DNA of 64,000 bases, taken from Clostridium sp031626875 (GTDB lineage: Bacteria; Bacillota; Clostridia; Clostridiales; Clostridiaceae). Shown here in pieces: positions 8,220 through 16,561 of the stretch (position 1 is the first letter of the stretch; each line of letters begins with the position of its first letter). The notes beneath the pieces are model-generated. The model saw nothing but the letters and a program-made list of their open reading frames with translations. It ran no database searches and had not been told where the DNA came from. The position numbers were made by a program, and so were the translations under genes. The stretch spans positions 1-64,000 of the forward strand of contig NZ_JANDMF010000013.1 in assembly GCF_031626875.1 (NCBI RefSeq), in the 5' to 3' direction.

Positions 8220-10493
8220 CTATTTATTTTCTCTTAAATATTTTACTAATTCTAAATTTTGTTTTTTAATTTCTTCAATTATTATCTCTGCCATCTTAAG
8301 AGCTCCATATTCACTAAGATGTGTATCATCCTCTATTCCATCAGGATATGCTTCTAGAGTATTTGGGTTTATATGCAAAAATATATCTTTACTTTTTTCT
8401 CTTCCTAATTCATTCAATAACCTTTCACTTAACTTGTTTAATTCTAATAAAGGTATTCCTTCTTCCTTTGCCAATACTCTCATAGCCTCAGGATAGTCTT
8501 CTAAAGTATTTACTATTTTCTCATTTTCATCAAATCTTCTTCTAACTAATGAATTAACTAAGACAGGCTTAGCACCTTTCTCCCTTGATTTTTCAACATA
8601 TATTTTTAATAACTCCTTATACTTACCAAATGCATCTGCATAAAAGGCACCTAATTTTTGATCATTGTGCCCAAACTGTATAAACAAATAATCATTTGGT
8701 TTTATAACTTCCAATATATTATCTAATCTTCTTTCCTTCATAAAACTAACAACAGATCTTCCACAAAAGGCATGATTGCTTACAGCAACATTATCATCAA
8801 AGAAACATGGCAATACTTGTCCCCATCCTTTATAAGGCTCTTCATATTGGTCACAAACTGTTGAATCTCCAGCTAAAAAAATAGTTATAGCATCAGATTT
8901 TTGTAATTCTAATCCACTTACTATGGGATTTTCTCCAATTACAACTATTCTTAATTCATTATCTAGTACATTTACTGAAAATGATTTTTTATTAAATTTT
9001 CCACTTGGTGTTATAATATTTCTTAGCATTAACCGCCTATCTCCAACTTCCACCTTTTCTACCTTAGAATCATTATTTTCTCCACCAAAAATAATATTAA
9101 CTTTATAAATTCCATTTTCTAATGGAAATTTATATCTAATTTCTTTAAAATCACCTTCCACTTCTTTAACTTTATAGTTCTTTTGAGCTATATTATTATA
9201 ATCACTTCCTGGATATAATGTTGAATGCGAAAGCCTTTTATTCTGTTTAATTGGTTTAGTTTCAAAAGAATCTAAGTCTATATTTTTATGAGCAAAAATA
9301 CTAGCTTCACCATCAGCATAAATAATTACACATTCAGTTCCATCATTAATTAAATCCCCATGTACAACATAGCCATCTACCGGAAATTCAGCAACTGGTT
9401 CCAAAAAGCCATTATATAATGCAGGAAAAATCCCTCCACCTCTTCTATAAGCTAAGATGTGATCTTTCTTTAATCCTCCCCAATTATGAAAACTTTCAAT
9501 AAATGTTAACCATCCATTTGTTGTACGATTTTCTTTAGCAAGTTCATTTCCTTTATTATCTAAAATGAATATTCCATCTTTTCCAATCTTAGCATTAACC
9601 TTTCCTGATGTATCTCCACGCTCTATCCTATCTAATCCTGCTATCTGTATTCCATCTATATCATCTCTAAATTTTCCTGCTGCAATATGTTGAGTTTCTT
9701 TTGAGCCATTGTACCTCCACAACTCTTCTCCCTTCCAATCATACATAACAGTAGAATTTACTCCACCACCAATTGCTATTTCCACTCCACTGGCAGGGTC
9801 ATAAAGTAAATCCCCTATAGTAATGCAATCTGCATGATCATCTAAATCCTTACATGACCATAATACATTTCCTTTACTATCCAACATATCAAAACCAGCC
9901 ATTATTTCATCTTTGCCATCTCCGTTTATATCATGTATCCATGGATAATGTCCTATATTACCTTCATATTCCCAAAGTAAATTAAATTCTTTATCCATTG
10001 CCCACATTTTAGAATATCTATTTTTAAGGATTATATCTTGAGGATATGCCCCACCTGTTAAATTAGCAACTATTATACAATCATGAGCCTCATTATCTGG
10101 AAGTTCAAATTCTTTCTTTACTTCACCATTACTTCCTTCTAATATATAGAACTTTTTATTCATTACACACAAGACTTCATTTTTTCCATCTCCATCTATG
10201 TCCACAATTTGAGCCGGAAAGTCAGAACCAAATGAACCAAATGTTCCAGACACTATTCTAGGGGTACCTACTTGCCAAAGCATATTTCCATTTAGATCAA
10301 ATGTGGTGATACATTGAACTTGATGAGGTTCATACCTATCATCTATTCCTCCATTAGCTTGAATCATAATAAGTTCCATTCTTCCATCACCATTAATATC
10401 CCCAATAAGAGCTTTTGCATTTTTCCCCGCTGCTCCTATATTTAATTTTCTAAGCAGTACTGGTTCTGGAACTTTACAAATTGATTTATTCAT
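8220..10493 (-). CDS. Beta-propeller / rhamnogalacturonan acetylesterase fusion
   Basis: This is a two-function-looking protein of 757 residues with no signal peptide. Residues about 20-400 form an FG-GAP-like propeller with three clear calcium-loop motifs (DINGDGRME at 32, DIDGDGKNE at 98, DINGDGKDE at 188), recalling the propeller of PL11 lyases, although I do not see a PL11 active site. Residues about 440-530 look like a small beta-sandwich. Residues about 535-757 are a CE12 SGNH esterase with GDST (Ser544), CGRS, GHND (608-611) and DDTH (Asp722/His725). The esterase half should remove acetyl groups from galacturonate in RG-I. It is cotranscribed with the upstream binding protein and downstream GH42. 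Confidence 0.85.
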   Translation of the reverse strand: MNKSICKVPEPVLLRKLNIGAAGKNAKALIGDINGDGRMELIMIQANGGIDDRYEPHQVQCITTFDLNGNMLWQVGTPRIVSGTFGSFGSDFPAQIVDIDGDGKNEVLCVMNKKFYILEGSNGEVKKEFELPDNEAHDCIIVANLTGGAYPQDIILKNRYSKMWAMDKEFNLLWEYEGNIGHYPWIHDINGDGKDEIMAGFDMLDSKGNVLWSCKDLDDHADCITIGDLLYDPASGVEIAIGGGVNSTVMYDWKGEELWRYNGSKETQHIAAGKFRDDIDGIQIAGLDRIERGDTSGKVNAKIGKDGIFILDNKGNELAKENRTTNGWLTFIESFHNWGGLKKDHILAYRRGGGIFPALYNGFLEPVAEFPVDGYVVHGDLINDGTECVIIYADGEASIFAHKNIDLDSFETKPIKQNKRLSHSTLYPGSDYNNIAQKNYKVKEVEGDFKEIRYKFPLENGIYKVNIIFGGENNDSKVEKVEVGDRRLMLRNIITPSGKFNKKSFSVNVLDNELRIVVIGENPIVSGLELQKSDAITIFLAGDSTVCDQYEEPYKGWGQVLPCFFDDNVAVSNHAFCGRSVVSFMKERRLDNILEVIKPNDYLFIQFGHNDQKLGAFYADAFGKYKELLKIYVEKSREKGAKPVLVNSLVRRRFDENEKIVNTLEDYPEAMRVLAKEEGIPLLELNKLSERLLNELGREKSKDIFLHINPNTLEAYPDGIEDDTHLSEYGALKMAEIIIEEIKKQNLELVKYLRENK

Positions 10494-10510
10494 GACAAAT
10501 CCTCCTAAAT

Positions 10511-12010
10511 CTATTTATTTAAATATTTATTATATAATTCATTTACCTTTTGAATATAATCTTCTCCACCATTATCTAACCAATCATTTATCCCTTTCTC
10601 ATATTCACTATTATCAATTTCTCCAAATATATATTTAGCATTTAATTCCTCTATTGTTTCTTGTAATTTATTTTGATTTTGCACATGTCCTTGAATTTTC
10701 AGTGGTTCTGCTATGTTAATCGCCTTATCTTTTTCTGGTATTTCTGTTGCAGCATTCAATTCATTTATGAACTGCTTTTTATTATCACTAAAAATATTTT
10801 CTTTTCTACAATTTGTCCTTATCTCCGAATATGAAAGCAAATTATAATTACTTATGTTTTCTATTGTTTTTATATTAGAATTTTCTATTGTATAATTTTC
10901 ACCTTCTACACCATAGTTGAGTAACATATACATTTCTTTTGAATTTAATTTATCTACAAAATTTAATACTCTTTTTAATCTATCCTCTGTTTTTATACCC
11001 CTTTTAGGAAACATAAGCATTCCAGAATATCCTGAACTAGTCAGGATCTTTCCCTCATTGTTTCCCTTTATTCCTGAAATAGCTGTAATAAGATTACTAT
11101 TATTTTCATTTTTTGCAGATAATACATTTTCTAATTTTAGTGCATCTGCTTTCTTGCACATAATTACGCCTAATTGATTGTTCTTGAAATTTTCTTGAAT
11201 ATCAGAAGTGTTTTTGGTGTGAAATTTAGGATCAATAAGCTTTTCATCATATAATTTTTTTATATAATCTAAAGATTTTTTATATTCTTCTGTCATGAAA
11301 CTTGGTTTTAGCTCTCCATTCTCATCTTTCCATTTATTTGGTGCTCCAAACCATGCAGCTATCTGTTCAATTAATGAATTAAATGTATTATAATCAGATC
11401 CTGGAATGGATAATCCATAAGTATCATTTACTCCATTTCCATCAGGATCGTCATAAGTAAACTTCTTTAATATTTCTGTAAACTCATCTATTGTTGTTGG
11501 ATTTTTAATATTTAATTTTTCCATCCAATCTTTCCTTAATAGAATGCAATTATCTATAGGATTCTTATACCTATAAATACCATAGTTTTCCCCATTAAAA
11601 GATGAATTTTTCAAAATACTTTCATCTGCATTACTTAGATTGGGATAATCTTTTAAGTATGATCCTATATTCCAAAAACCTCCCTGTTCTACACCTTTAA
11701 CAATATCCTCTGTTTCATTTTCTGAAACTAAAATATCAGGGAATTCTCCTGAAGCCATCATCGCCATAGTTTTTTCTTTATAACTATCTTCTGGTATCCA
11801 AATAATCTTTATATTTTCTCCAGTTAATTCCTTAATTCCAACTTCTATTTTATTATCTTTTTGTGGTTCAGATATTCCATTTAGAGGTGCCATAATTGTA
11901 ATTTCATCTGTATCAGTTGCCTTACTTTTGTTTATGAAAACAGATAATATTCCCACAATTATTAAACAACCTATTAATGTTAAAATTAGTATCTTCAATC
12001 TTTTTTTCAT
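10511..12010 (-). CDS. Second extracellular sugar-binding protein of the ABC importer (LplA/YtcQ type)
   Basis: This is a family-1 solute-binding protein of about 499 residues, clearly paralogous to the binding protein at 14125-15648. It shares ITIMAPL, the FWKL/FWNI block, RKDWMEKL, the calcium loop DPDGNGVND, WFGAP and the YSGMLM segment. The N-terminus is a hydrophobic anchor; an LIGC sequence lies inside it but is followed by more hydrophobic residues, so it reads better as a membrane anchor than a lipobox. The ATG at 12010 is chosen because AGAGGTG lies nine bases upstream. It is the gene after the two permeases, behind an internal hairpin. Confidence 0.88.
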   Translation of the reverse strand: MKKRLKILILTLIGCLIIVGILSVFINKSKATDTDEITIMAPLNGISEPQKDNKIEVGIKELTGENIKIIWIPEDSYKEKTMAMMASGEFPDILVSENETEDIVKGVEQGGFWNIGSYLKDYPNLSNADESILKNSSFNGENYGIYRYKNPIDNCILLRKDWMEKLNIKNPTTIDEFTEILKKFTYDDPDGNGVNDTYGLSIPGSDYNTFNSLIEQIAAWFGAPNKWKDENGELKPSFMTEEYKKSLDYIKKLYDEKLIDPKFHTKNTSDIQENFKNNQLGVIMCKKADALKLENVLSAKNENNSNLITAISGIKGNNEGKILTSSGYSGMLMFPKRGIKTEDRLKRVLNFVDKLNSKEMYMLLNYGVEGENYTIENSNIKTIENISNYNLLSYSEIRTNCRKENIFSDNKKQFINELNAATEIPEKDKAINIAEPLKIQGHVQNQNKLQETIEELNAKYIFGEIDNSEYEKGINDWLDNGGEDYIQKVNELYNKYLNK

Positions 12011-12091
12011 AATTACAATCACCTCTTACTTTCTAGTAAATAAATCTTTCTATTATATGGTATATTTTATTTCCTATCTTATATTATGCAG

Positions 12092-12157
12092 AAGGGGTTG
12101 TCTCAAAATGATTTTTAATTACAGATGTAATTTTTTCTTTTTGAGATAATCCCCTTT
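12092..12157 (-). terminator. Internal hairpin/attenuator between permease and second binding protein
   Basis: On the minus strand an AAAGGGGATTATCTCAAAA arm pairs imperfectly with a TTTTGAGACAACCCCTT arm around a long AT-rich loop. It lies between the YtcP-like permease and the second binding-protein gene. A pause or partial terminator here would lower expression of the distal operon. Confidence 0.6.
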
Positions 12158-12174
12158 TAGTTAAGTATTAAATT

Positions 12175-13068
12175 TTAACCTTTTACTGAACCAATCATCA
12201 TTCCTTTAGCAAAATGTTTTTGAAGGAATGGATATATACATAATATAGGTACAGTTGCAATAGCAATTGTAGCAAGTTTAACAGATTCTTTAGGAATTGT
12301 ATTAATATCTATTGTTGCTCCATTAGTGGATACATCTGACATTAATGTGATTTGACGCAAGATTATTTGCAATGTCCATTTTGCACTATCATTTATATAT
12401 AAAAATGCGTTAAAGAAATCATTCCAAATACCTACAGCATAAAACAATGTAAATGTAGCTACTGTTGGCATTGATAAAGGTAATACTATCTTTAAGAATA
12501 TCTTTATTTCTGAACACCCATCTATTTTAGCAGCCTCTATTAATTCCTCAGGAAACTCCTGAAAATTATTTTTTATAATAATCAAGTTAAATGGATTTAT
12601 CGCTATTGGTAATATTAATGCCCAATAAGAATCTAACAAACCTAATGATTTAACAACCAAGTATGTTGGAATCATTCCACCACTAAAAACCAAAGTTATA
12701 GTAATACATTTTAATAAGAATGATCTTCCTCTTAGATATTTTCTTGAAAGAGGATATGCCATAGTAAATGTAACTATCAATTGCACTATAGTTCCAACAA
12801 CAGTGACTCCTATTGTGTTAAATAAACTCCTCATAACATTCCCTGTTTCAAAAATATATGAATACGCTTCTGTAGTAAAAGTTTGAGGAATTAGGAAAAA
12901 GTGCCTTGTTGTTAATTCTGTTTCAGTAGCAAATGACCCTGCTATAACAAACAAAAATGGTACTAGTGTTGCAAATCCAAATATCCCTAATATAATTACA
13001 TTAAAAACATCAAACACTCTTCCAGCAGGGGTATTAAATTTATCTTTTTCTCTTTTAATTTTAAACAT
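12175..13068 (-). CDS. ABC sugar importer permease, YtcP/LplC type
   Basis: This inner-membrane permease of a CUT1-class oligosaccharide importer has 297 residues and about six membrane helices. The cytoplasmic EAA loop that docks the ATPase is seen as EAAKIDGCSEIKIFLKIVLP. It pairs with the permease encoded 17 bp upstream. No ATPase gene is present; in relatives such importers borrow a shared MsmX-type ATPase encoded elsewhere. Context points to RG-I oligosaccharides as cargo. A GGGGGAG site precedes the ATG. Confidence 0.92.
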   Translation of the reverse strand: MFKIKREKDKFNTPAGRVFDVFNVIILGIFGFATLVPFLFVIAGSFATETELTTRHFFLIPQTFTTEAYSYIFETGNVMRSLFNTIGVTVVGTIVQLIVTFTMAYPLSRKYLRGRSFLLKCITITLVFSGGMIPTYLVVKSLGLLDSYWALILPIAINPFNLIIIKNNFQEFPEELIEAAKIDGCSEIKIFLKIVLPLSMPTVATFTLFYAVGIWNDFFNAFLYINDSAKWTLQIILRQITLMSDVSTNGATIDINTIPKESVKLATIAIATVPILCIYPFLQKHFAKGMMIGSVKG

Positions 13069-13085
13069 TCACATCTCCCCCTACC

Positions 13086-14051
13086 TTAATAAATTCCACT
13101 ATCAGGATCAATTTTCTTAGCAAGCATATTAGATCCAAGTACCAAAACAACGCCAACTACAGATTTAAACAATCCAACTGCAGTAGCATAACTATATGCT
13201 CCTTGTGTTATACCAACTTGATAAACATAGGTATCAAACACATCTGCTGCCATACGATTTAATGAATTGGTCATCAAGAATATTTGATCAAATCCTGTAG
13301 ATAAAAATGCTCCACATTTAAGAATTAACATTATTACTATTGTATTTTTTATGGCTGGTAAAGTAATACTAATAACTCTTCTAAATCTTCCAGCTCCATC
13401 AACAATTGCAGCTTCATATTGTTCTATATCAACAGTAGCTAAAGCTGCCAAATAAATGATTGTACCATATCCACTTTCTTTCCATATACCTTGTATAACA
13501 ATCATAGGTTTGAAGAATCCTGGTTCTGTAAGTACATTTACTTGATGCCCTGTAATACTTGAAAATAAATTTGCTAATGCTCCAGTATCTGTTGTTAATA
13601 AAATTACAGATATGCTTGCAACAATTGTCCATGACACAAAGTGAGGAACATATATAGCTGTTTGAATACATTTTTTATATATCTCAAGCCTTAATTCATT
13701 AAGTAGTAGTGCCAATATAATAGGAAAGGAAAATCCTATAGTAACATTTAATACACCAAGTACTAATGTATTTGATAGTAATCTTGTAAAATCAGGACTT
13801 GCAAAAAAATCTTTAAAATACTCAAATCCAATCCATTGACTATTCCAAAAACCTAAATAAGGAGAATAATCTTTGAAAGCTATAGTTAACCCCCACATAG
13901 GTGCAAATCTGAATACTACAAAATATATTATCCCTGGAATTAGCATAATATATAACCATTTATTATACATTATTTGATCTTTTAAACTAGTTTTCTTTTT
14001 TGACGAAATTTTTACTTTATCTAATTCTGTACTTATTGCGCTGTTATTCAT
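13086..14051 (-). CDS. ABC sugar importer permease, LplB/YteP type
   Basis: This is the partner permease of about 321 residues with six membrane helices. Its EAA loop is seen as EAAIVDGAGRFRRVISITLP. The N-terminus is a charged cytoplasmic stretch before the first helix (YIMLIPGIIYFVVF). The ATG at 14051 has an AAAGGAAG site eight bases upstream and is preferred over the in-frame GTG at 14060. It is encoded between the first binding protein and the second permease, the usual order for LplA-LplB-LplC importers. Confidence 0.92.
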   Translation of the reverse strand: MNNSAISTELDKVKISSKKKTSLKDQIMYNKWLYIMLIPGIIYFVVFRFAPMWGLTIAFKDYSPYLGFWNSQWIGFEYFKDFFASPDFTRLLSNTLVLGVLNVTIGFSFPIILALLLNELRLEIYKKCIQTAIYVPHFVSWTIVASISVILLTTDTGALANLFSSITGHQVNVLTEPGFFKPMIVIQGIWKESGYGTIIYLAALATVDIEQYEAAIVDGAGRFRRVISITLPAIKNTIVIMLILKCGAFLSTGFDQIFLMTNSLNRMAADVFDTYVYQVGITQGAYSYATAVGLFKSVVGVVLVLGSNMLAKKIDPDSGIY

Positions 14052-14082
14052 GTAATCCACTTCCTTTCTTATACTTATTTAT

Positions 14083-14113
14083 AATCAAGAAAGAAATCAC
14101 TTCTTTCTTGATT
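14083..14113 (-). terminator. 13-bp perfect hairpin between binding-protein and permease genes
   Basis: AATCAAGAAAGAA pairs with TTCTTTCTTGATT around a 5-nt loop in the 73-bp gap. There is no T-run, so it is more likely an mRNA-stabilising or processing hairpin that keeps binding protein in excess over permease. Confidence 0.65.
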
Positions 14114-14124
14114 AATTGAATATG

Positions 14125-15648
14125 CTATTTTTTTATTTTTTCATTATACAATTTTGTTAACTCATCTATATATTCTTGCCCACCTGTACTTAGCCATTGC
14201 TTTTGAGCTGCCTTATATCCATCTTTATCTATTTGTCCAGCAATATATTGGATTCTAGCATCACTCATAATATTTTGTAATTGGGCCCCCTTTGAAGCAT
14301 ACACATCTGAAATTAGTGAAGCACATGGATCAAATACAGCCTTCTTTTCACCATTTTTCATTATTTCATTTCTATCTGCTTCTAACTTATTGTCATATTC
14401 CACCTTTAAAATATCAAAAGATTGAGTATTAGTTGATAATTGTGAATATGCAGCTATATCATTTAATAATGTTTTGTCAGTTGTAGGTGTATATTTACCA
14501 TCTTTCATTTCATAATAAGTACCTTCAATACCATTATTCAAAAGATAGGTAACATCTTTTGAATTAAGCTTATCCATAAAATCTAAAACTTTTTTAAGAT
14601 GTTTTTCATCTTTTACACTTTGCTTTGGTACCATAAGCATTCCTGAATATCCAGTAGTTGGTAATATATGATCACCAGCATCTGTTGTTATATCTCCTAC
14701 CATGGTTATATATGAATCACCATGTTTGCCATCATCTCCATATTTCTCAATCATTTTTTTAGCTAATTTATCCATAGTTCTTGATTGAGTATCAACTAAA
14801 ATTCCAGCTTTTCCATTAACAAATGGATCATCCCAGTTATTTGAATCTAAAACAGCAAAATCCTTATTCATATACCCCTTATCATATAGCATTTTGAAAT
14901 AATCCAAAGATTTCATATATTCATCAGTCATGAAATCTGGAACTACTTTATCATCTTTAATAATGGTTGTGTTTGGTGCTCCAAACCAAACTGCCATCTG
15001 ATCGAATGGGCTATTTGAATTTAATGCTCCTGGCCATTTTGGTATTACCATCCCTGTTGTATCATTAACTCCATTTCCATCTGGATCACCATTTGTAAAT
15101 TTATCTAATACATTATTAAATTCCTCAATAGTAGTTGGAACTTTTAGTCCTAGCTTGTCTAACCAATCTTTTCTAATTGCTACATTAGAACGGATAACAT
15201 CCCTTTTACGATATACTCCATAAGTATCTCCATTAAAAGAAGCATTTAGTCTAAGTTGTTCATCATATTTTGATAAATTATCATAATCTTTTAAGTAATC
15301 ATCTAATTTCCAAAATGCTCCCTTTTTAACATTACTTATTGTTGCTGCATCTTTTCCTTGTATAACCATAAGTTCTGGAACATTATCAGAAGCCATTGTT
15401 ATTGATACTTTATCAGCATAGGAACTATTTGGTACCCAAGTAATTTCTACATCATAACCTGTTAGTTCTTCAAGCTTCTTTTCTAATTGATTATCAGCTG
15501 CTGGTGGATCTGCAGATACTACCGGAGCCATTATTGTTATCTTTTTATCATCTGCGCTACTTGACGAGCTCTTTGAACTACCACATCCTGCTAATATACT
15601 TGTAGATAATATTCCAACTAAAATAAGAGCAATTTTTTTATTTTTCAT
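14125..15648 (-). CDS. RG-oligosaccharide-binding lipoprotein (LplA/YtcQ type)
   Basis: This is the main binding protein of the importer, 507 residues. The lipoprotein signal is clear: positively charged MKNKK, a hydrophobic core, the lipobox LAGC and a Ser-rich linker. The mature part shows the family calcium loop DPDGNGVND and the WFGAP and TGYSGMLM blocks. It is followed by both permeases and has a second, less typical paralog downstream in the same operon. An operator-like site lies in its leader at 15707-15723, and a terminator separates it from the yesL-like gene upstream, so it probably starts a transcription unit. Cargo is inferred from context. Confidence 0.92.
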   Translation of the reverse strand: MKNKKIALILVGILSTSILAGCGSSKSSSSSADDKKITIMAPVVSADPPAADNQLEKKLEELTGYDVEITWVPNSSYADKVSITMASDNVPELMVIQGKDAATISNVKKGAFWKLDDYLKDYDNLSKYDEQLRLNASFNGDTYGVYRKRDVIRSNVAIRKDWLDKLGLKVPTTIEEFNNVLDKFTNGDPDGNGVNDTTGMVIPKWPGALNSNSPFDQMAVWFGAPNTTIIKDDKVVPDFMTDEYMKSLDYFKMLYDKGYMNKDFAVLDSNNWDDPFVNGKAGILVDTQSRTMDKLAKKMIEKYGDDGKHGDSYITMVGDITTDAGDHILPTTGYSGMLMVPKQSVKDEKHLKKVLDFMDKLNSKDVTYLLNNGIEGTYYEMKDGKYTPTTDKTLLNDIAAYSQLSTNTQSFDILKVEYDNKLEADRNEIMKNGEKKAVFDPCASLISDVYASKGAQLQNIMSDARIQYIAGQIDKDGYKAAQKQWLSTGGQEYIDELTKLYNEKIKK

Positions 15649-15706
15649 ATTTTTACCTCTCCTTTTATATTAAAAATTTTAAATTTAAAATTGATTACCG
15701 GGAAAT

Positions 15707-15723
15707 GTAAACCATTACTTTAA
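15707..15723. promoter_or_regulatory. cre-like operator ahead of the binding-protein gene
   Basis: GTAAACCATTACTTTAA aligns with sites before both GPH symporters and the GH105 gene. Read as a CcpA cre (WTGNAANCGNWNNCW), ATGTAAACCATTACT has one mismatch, the central G being C. It overlaps the word GGGAAATGTAAAC, also found before the second symporter. Confidence 0.5.
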
Positions 15724-15825
15724 GATGAAATTTTTTTGTCTTTTACCTCTTCATGTTGTTCTTTTTTTAGTGCATCTTTATTTTTTCATTTTTAGCTACC
15801 ACTCCTTTAATATTAAGTATATTTA

Positions 15826-15863
15826 AAAAGGGATATTGTAAATATTTATTTCATATCCCTTTT
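15826..15863 (-). terminator. Terminator after the yesL-like gene
   Basis: An 11-bp stem (AAAAGGGATAT with ATATCCCTTTT) with a 16-nt loop and a T-run on the minus strand lies about 20 bp after the yesL-like stop. Confidence 0.8.
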
Positions 15864-15881
15864 GTGAACATAACTAGATTT

Positions 15882-16514
15882 CTATTTGGAATTTTCTGCT
15901 CTTAATCTCATTTCATTTCGCATAAAAAATTGATAGTTAATAGCCATTATTCCATAAAAATACAAACTTATTCCTAATACAGCTATTATAGCTGGCATAC
16001 TAGCTACCATCAAATATGCAAGTAAAGTCCAAATGGCAATACATATTGTTACAAATGGCTTTGCAACTAACAAATTAATAGCTGTGAAAAAATACTTTTT
16101 AAGTTCCATATCATAATGTACATATAAGGGAAACATATACAGAACTATTCCAAAAATGAATATTCTTGCAACTGTTGATACTGTAGACAATATTAAAAAT
16201 ATTAGTTCTGGTTGTGCATCAAAATTTGCTTTATTTATACTTACTATAAGTAAAAACAGCACACATATAGCCCCTAGTATATTGGATTTTTTAAATTCCT
16301 TTTTGTATGTTGTCCAAAAAGAACTTATTGCTCCTTGATAATCTTTCTTCATTATCTTATCTCTAAATACAGTCAATAATGCAACTGTACTTGGAGCCCA
16401 CCCAAAAACAATTCCTCCCAAAAGACAACCTGCAAACCACATTATATTTAACATAACAAATTCAGTAATGCATTCAGTGAATTCTATTATTTTTTGAAAT
16501 GGAAGTCCTGTCAT
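15882..16514 (-). CDS. YesL-like membrane protein (DUF624)
   Basis: This membrane protein of 210 residues has about five hydrophobic segments and belongs to the YesL/DUF624 family, whose members accompany LplABC-type sugar importers. It resembles B. subtilis YesL, the first gene of the rhamnogalacturonan yes cluster. The biochemical role is unknown; a part in transporter assembly or sensing is often supposed. It lies between the exo-lyase gene and the importer and is followed by a terminator. A GAAGGGAG site precedes the ATG. Confidence 0.82.
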   Translation of the reverse strand: MTGLPFQKIIEFTECITEFVMLNIMWFAGCLLGGIVFGWAPSTVALLTVFRDKIMKKDYQGAISSFWTTYKKEFKKSNILGAICVLFLLIVSINKANFDAQPELIFLILSTVSTVARIFIFGIVLYMFPLYVHYDMELKKYFFTAINLLVAKPFVTICIAIWTLLAYLMVASMPAIIAVLGISLYFYGIMAINYQFFMRNEMRLRAENSK

Positions 16515-16561
16515 AGTCTTTCTCCCTTCATTCTTTTAATATTGTTTCATTAATATATAAA

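Noticed and set aside
8220..10493. Assignment of the propeller half as an active PL11 lyase
   Set aside because: Only the calcium-loop repeats are shared; I could not identify PL11 active-site features.
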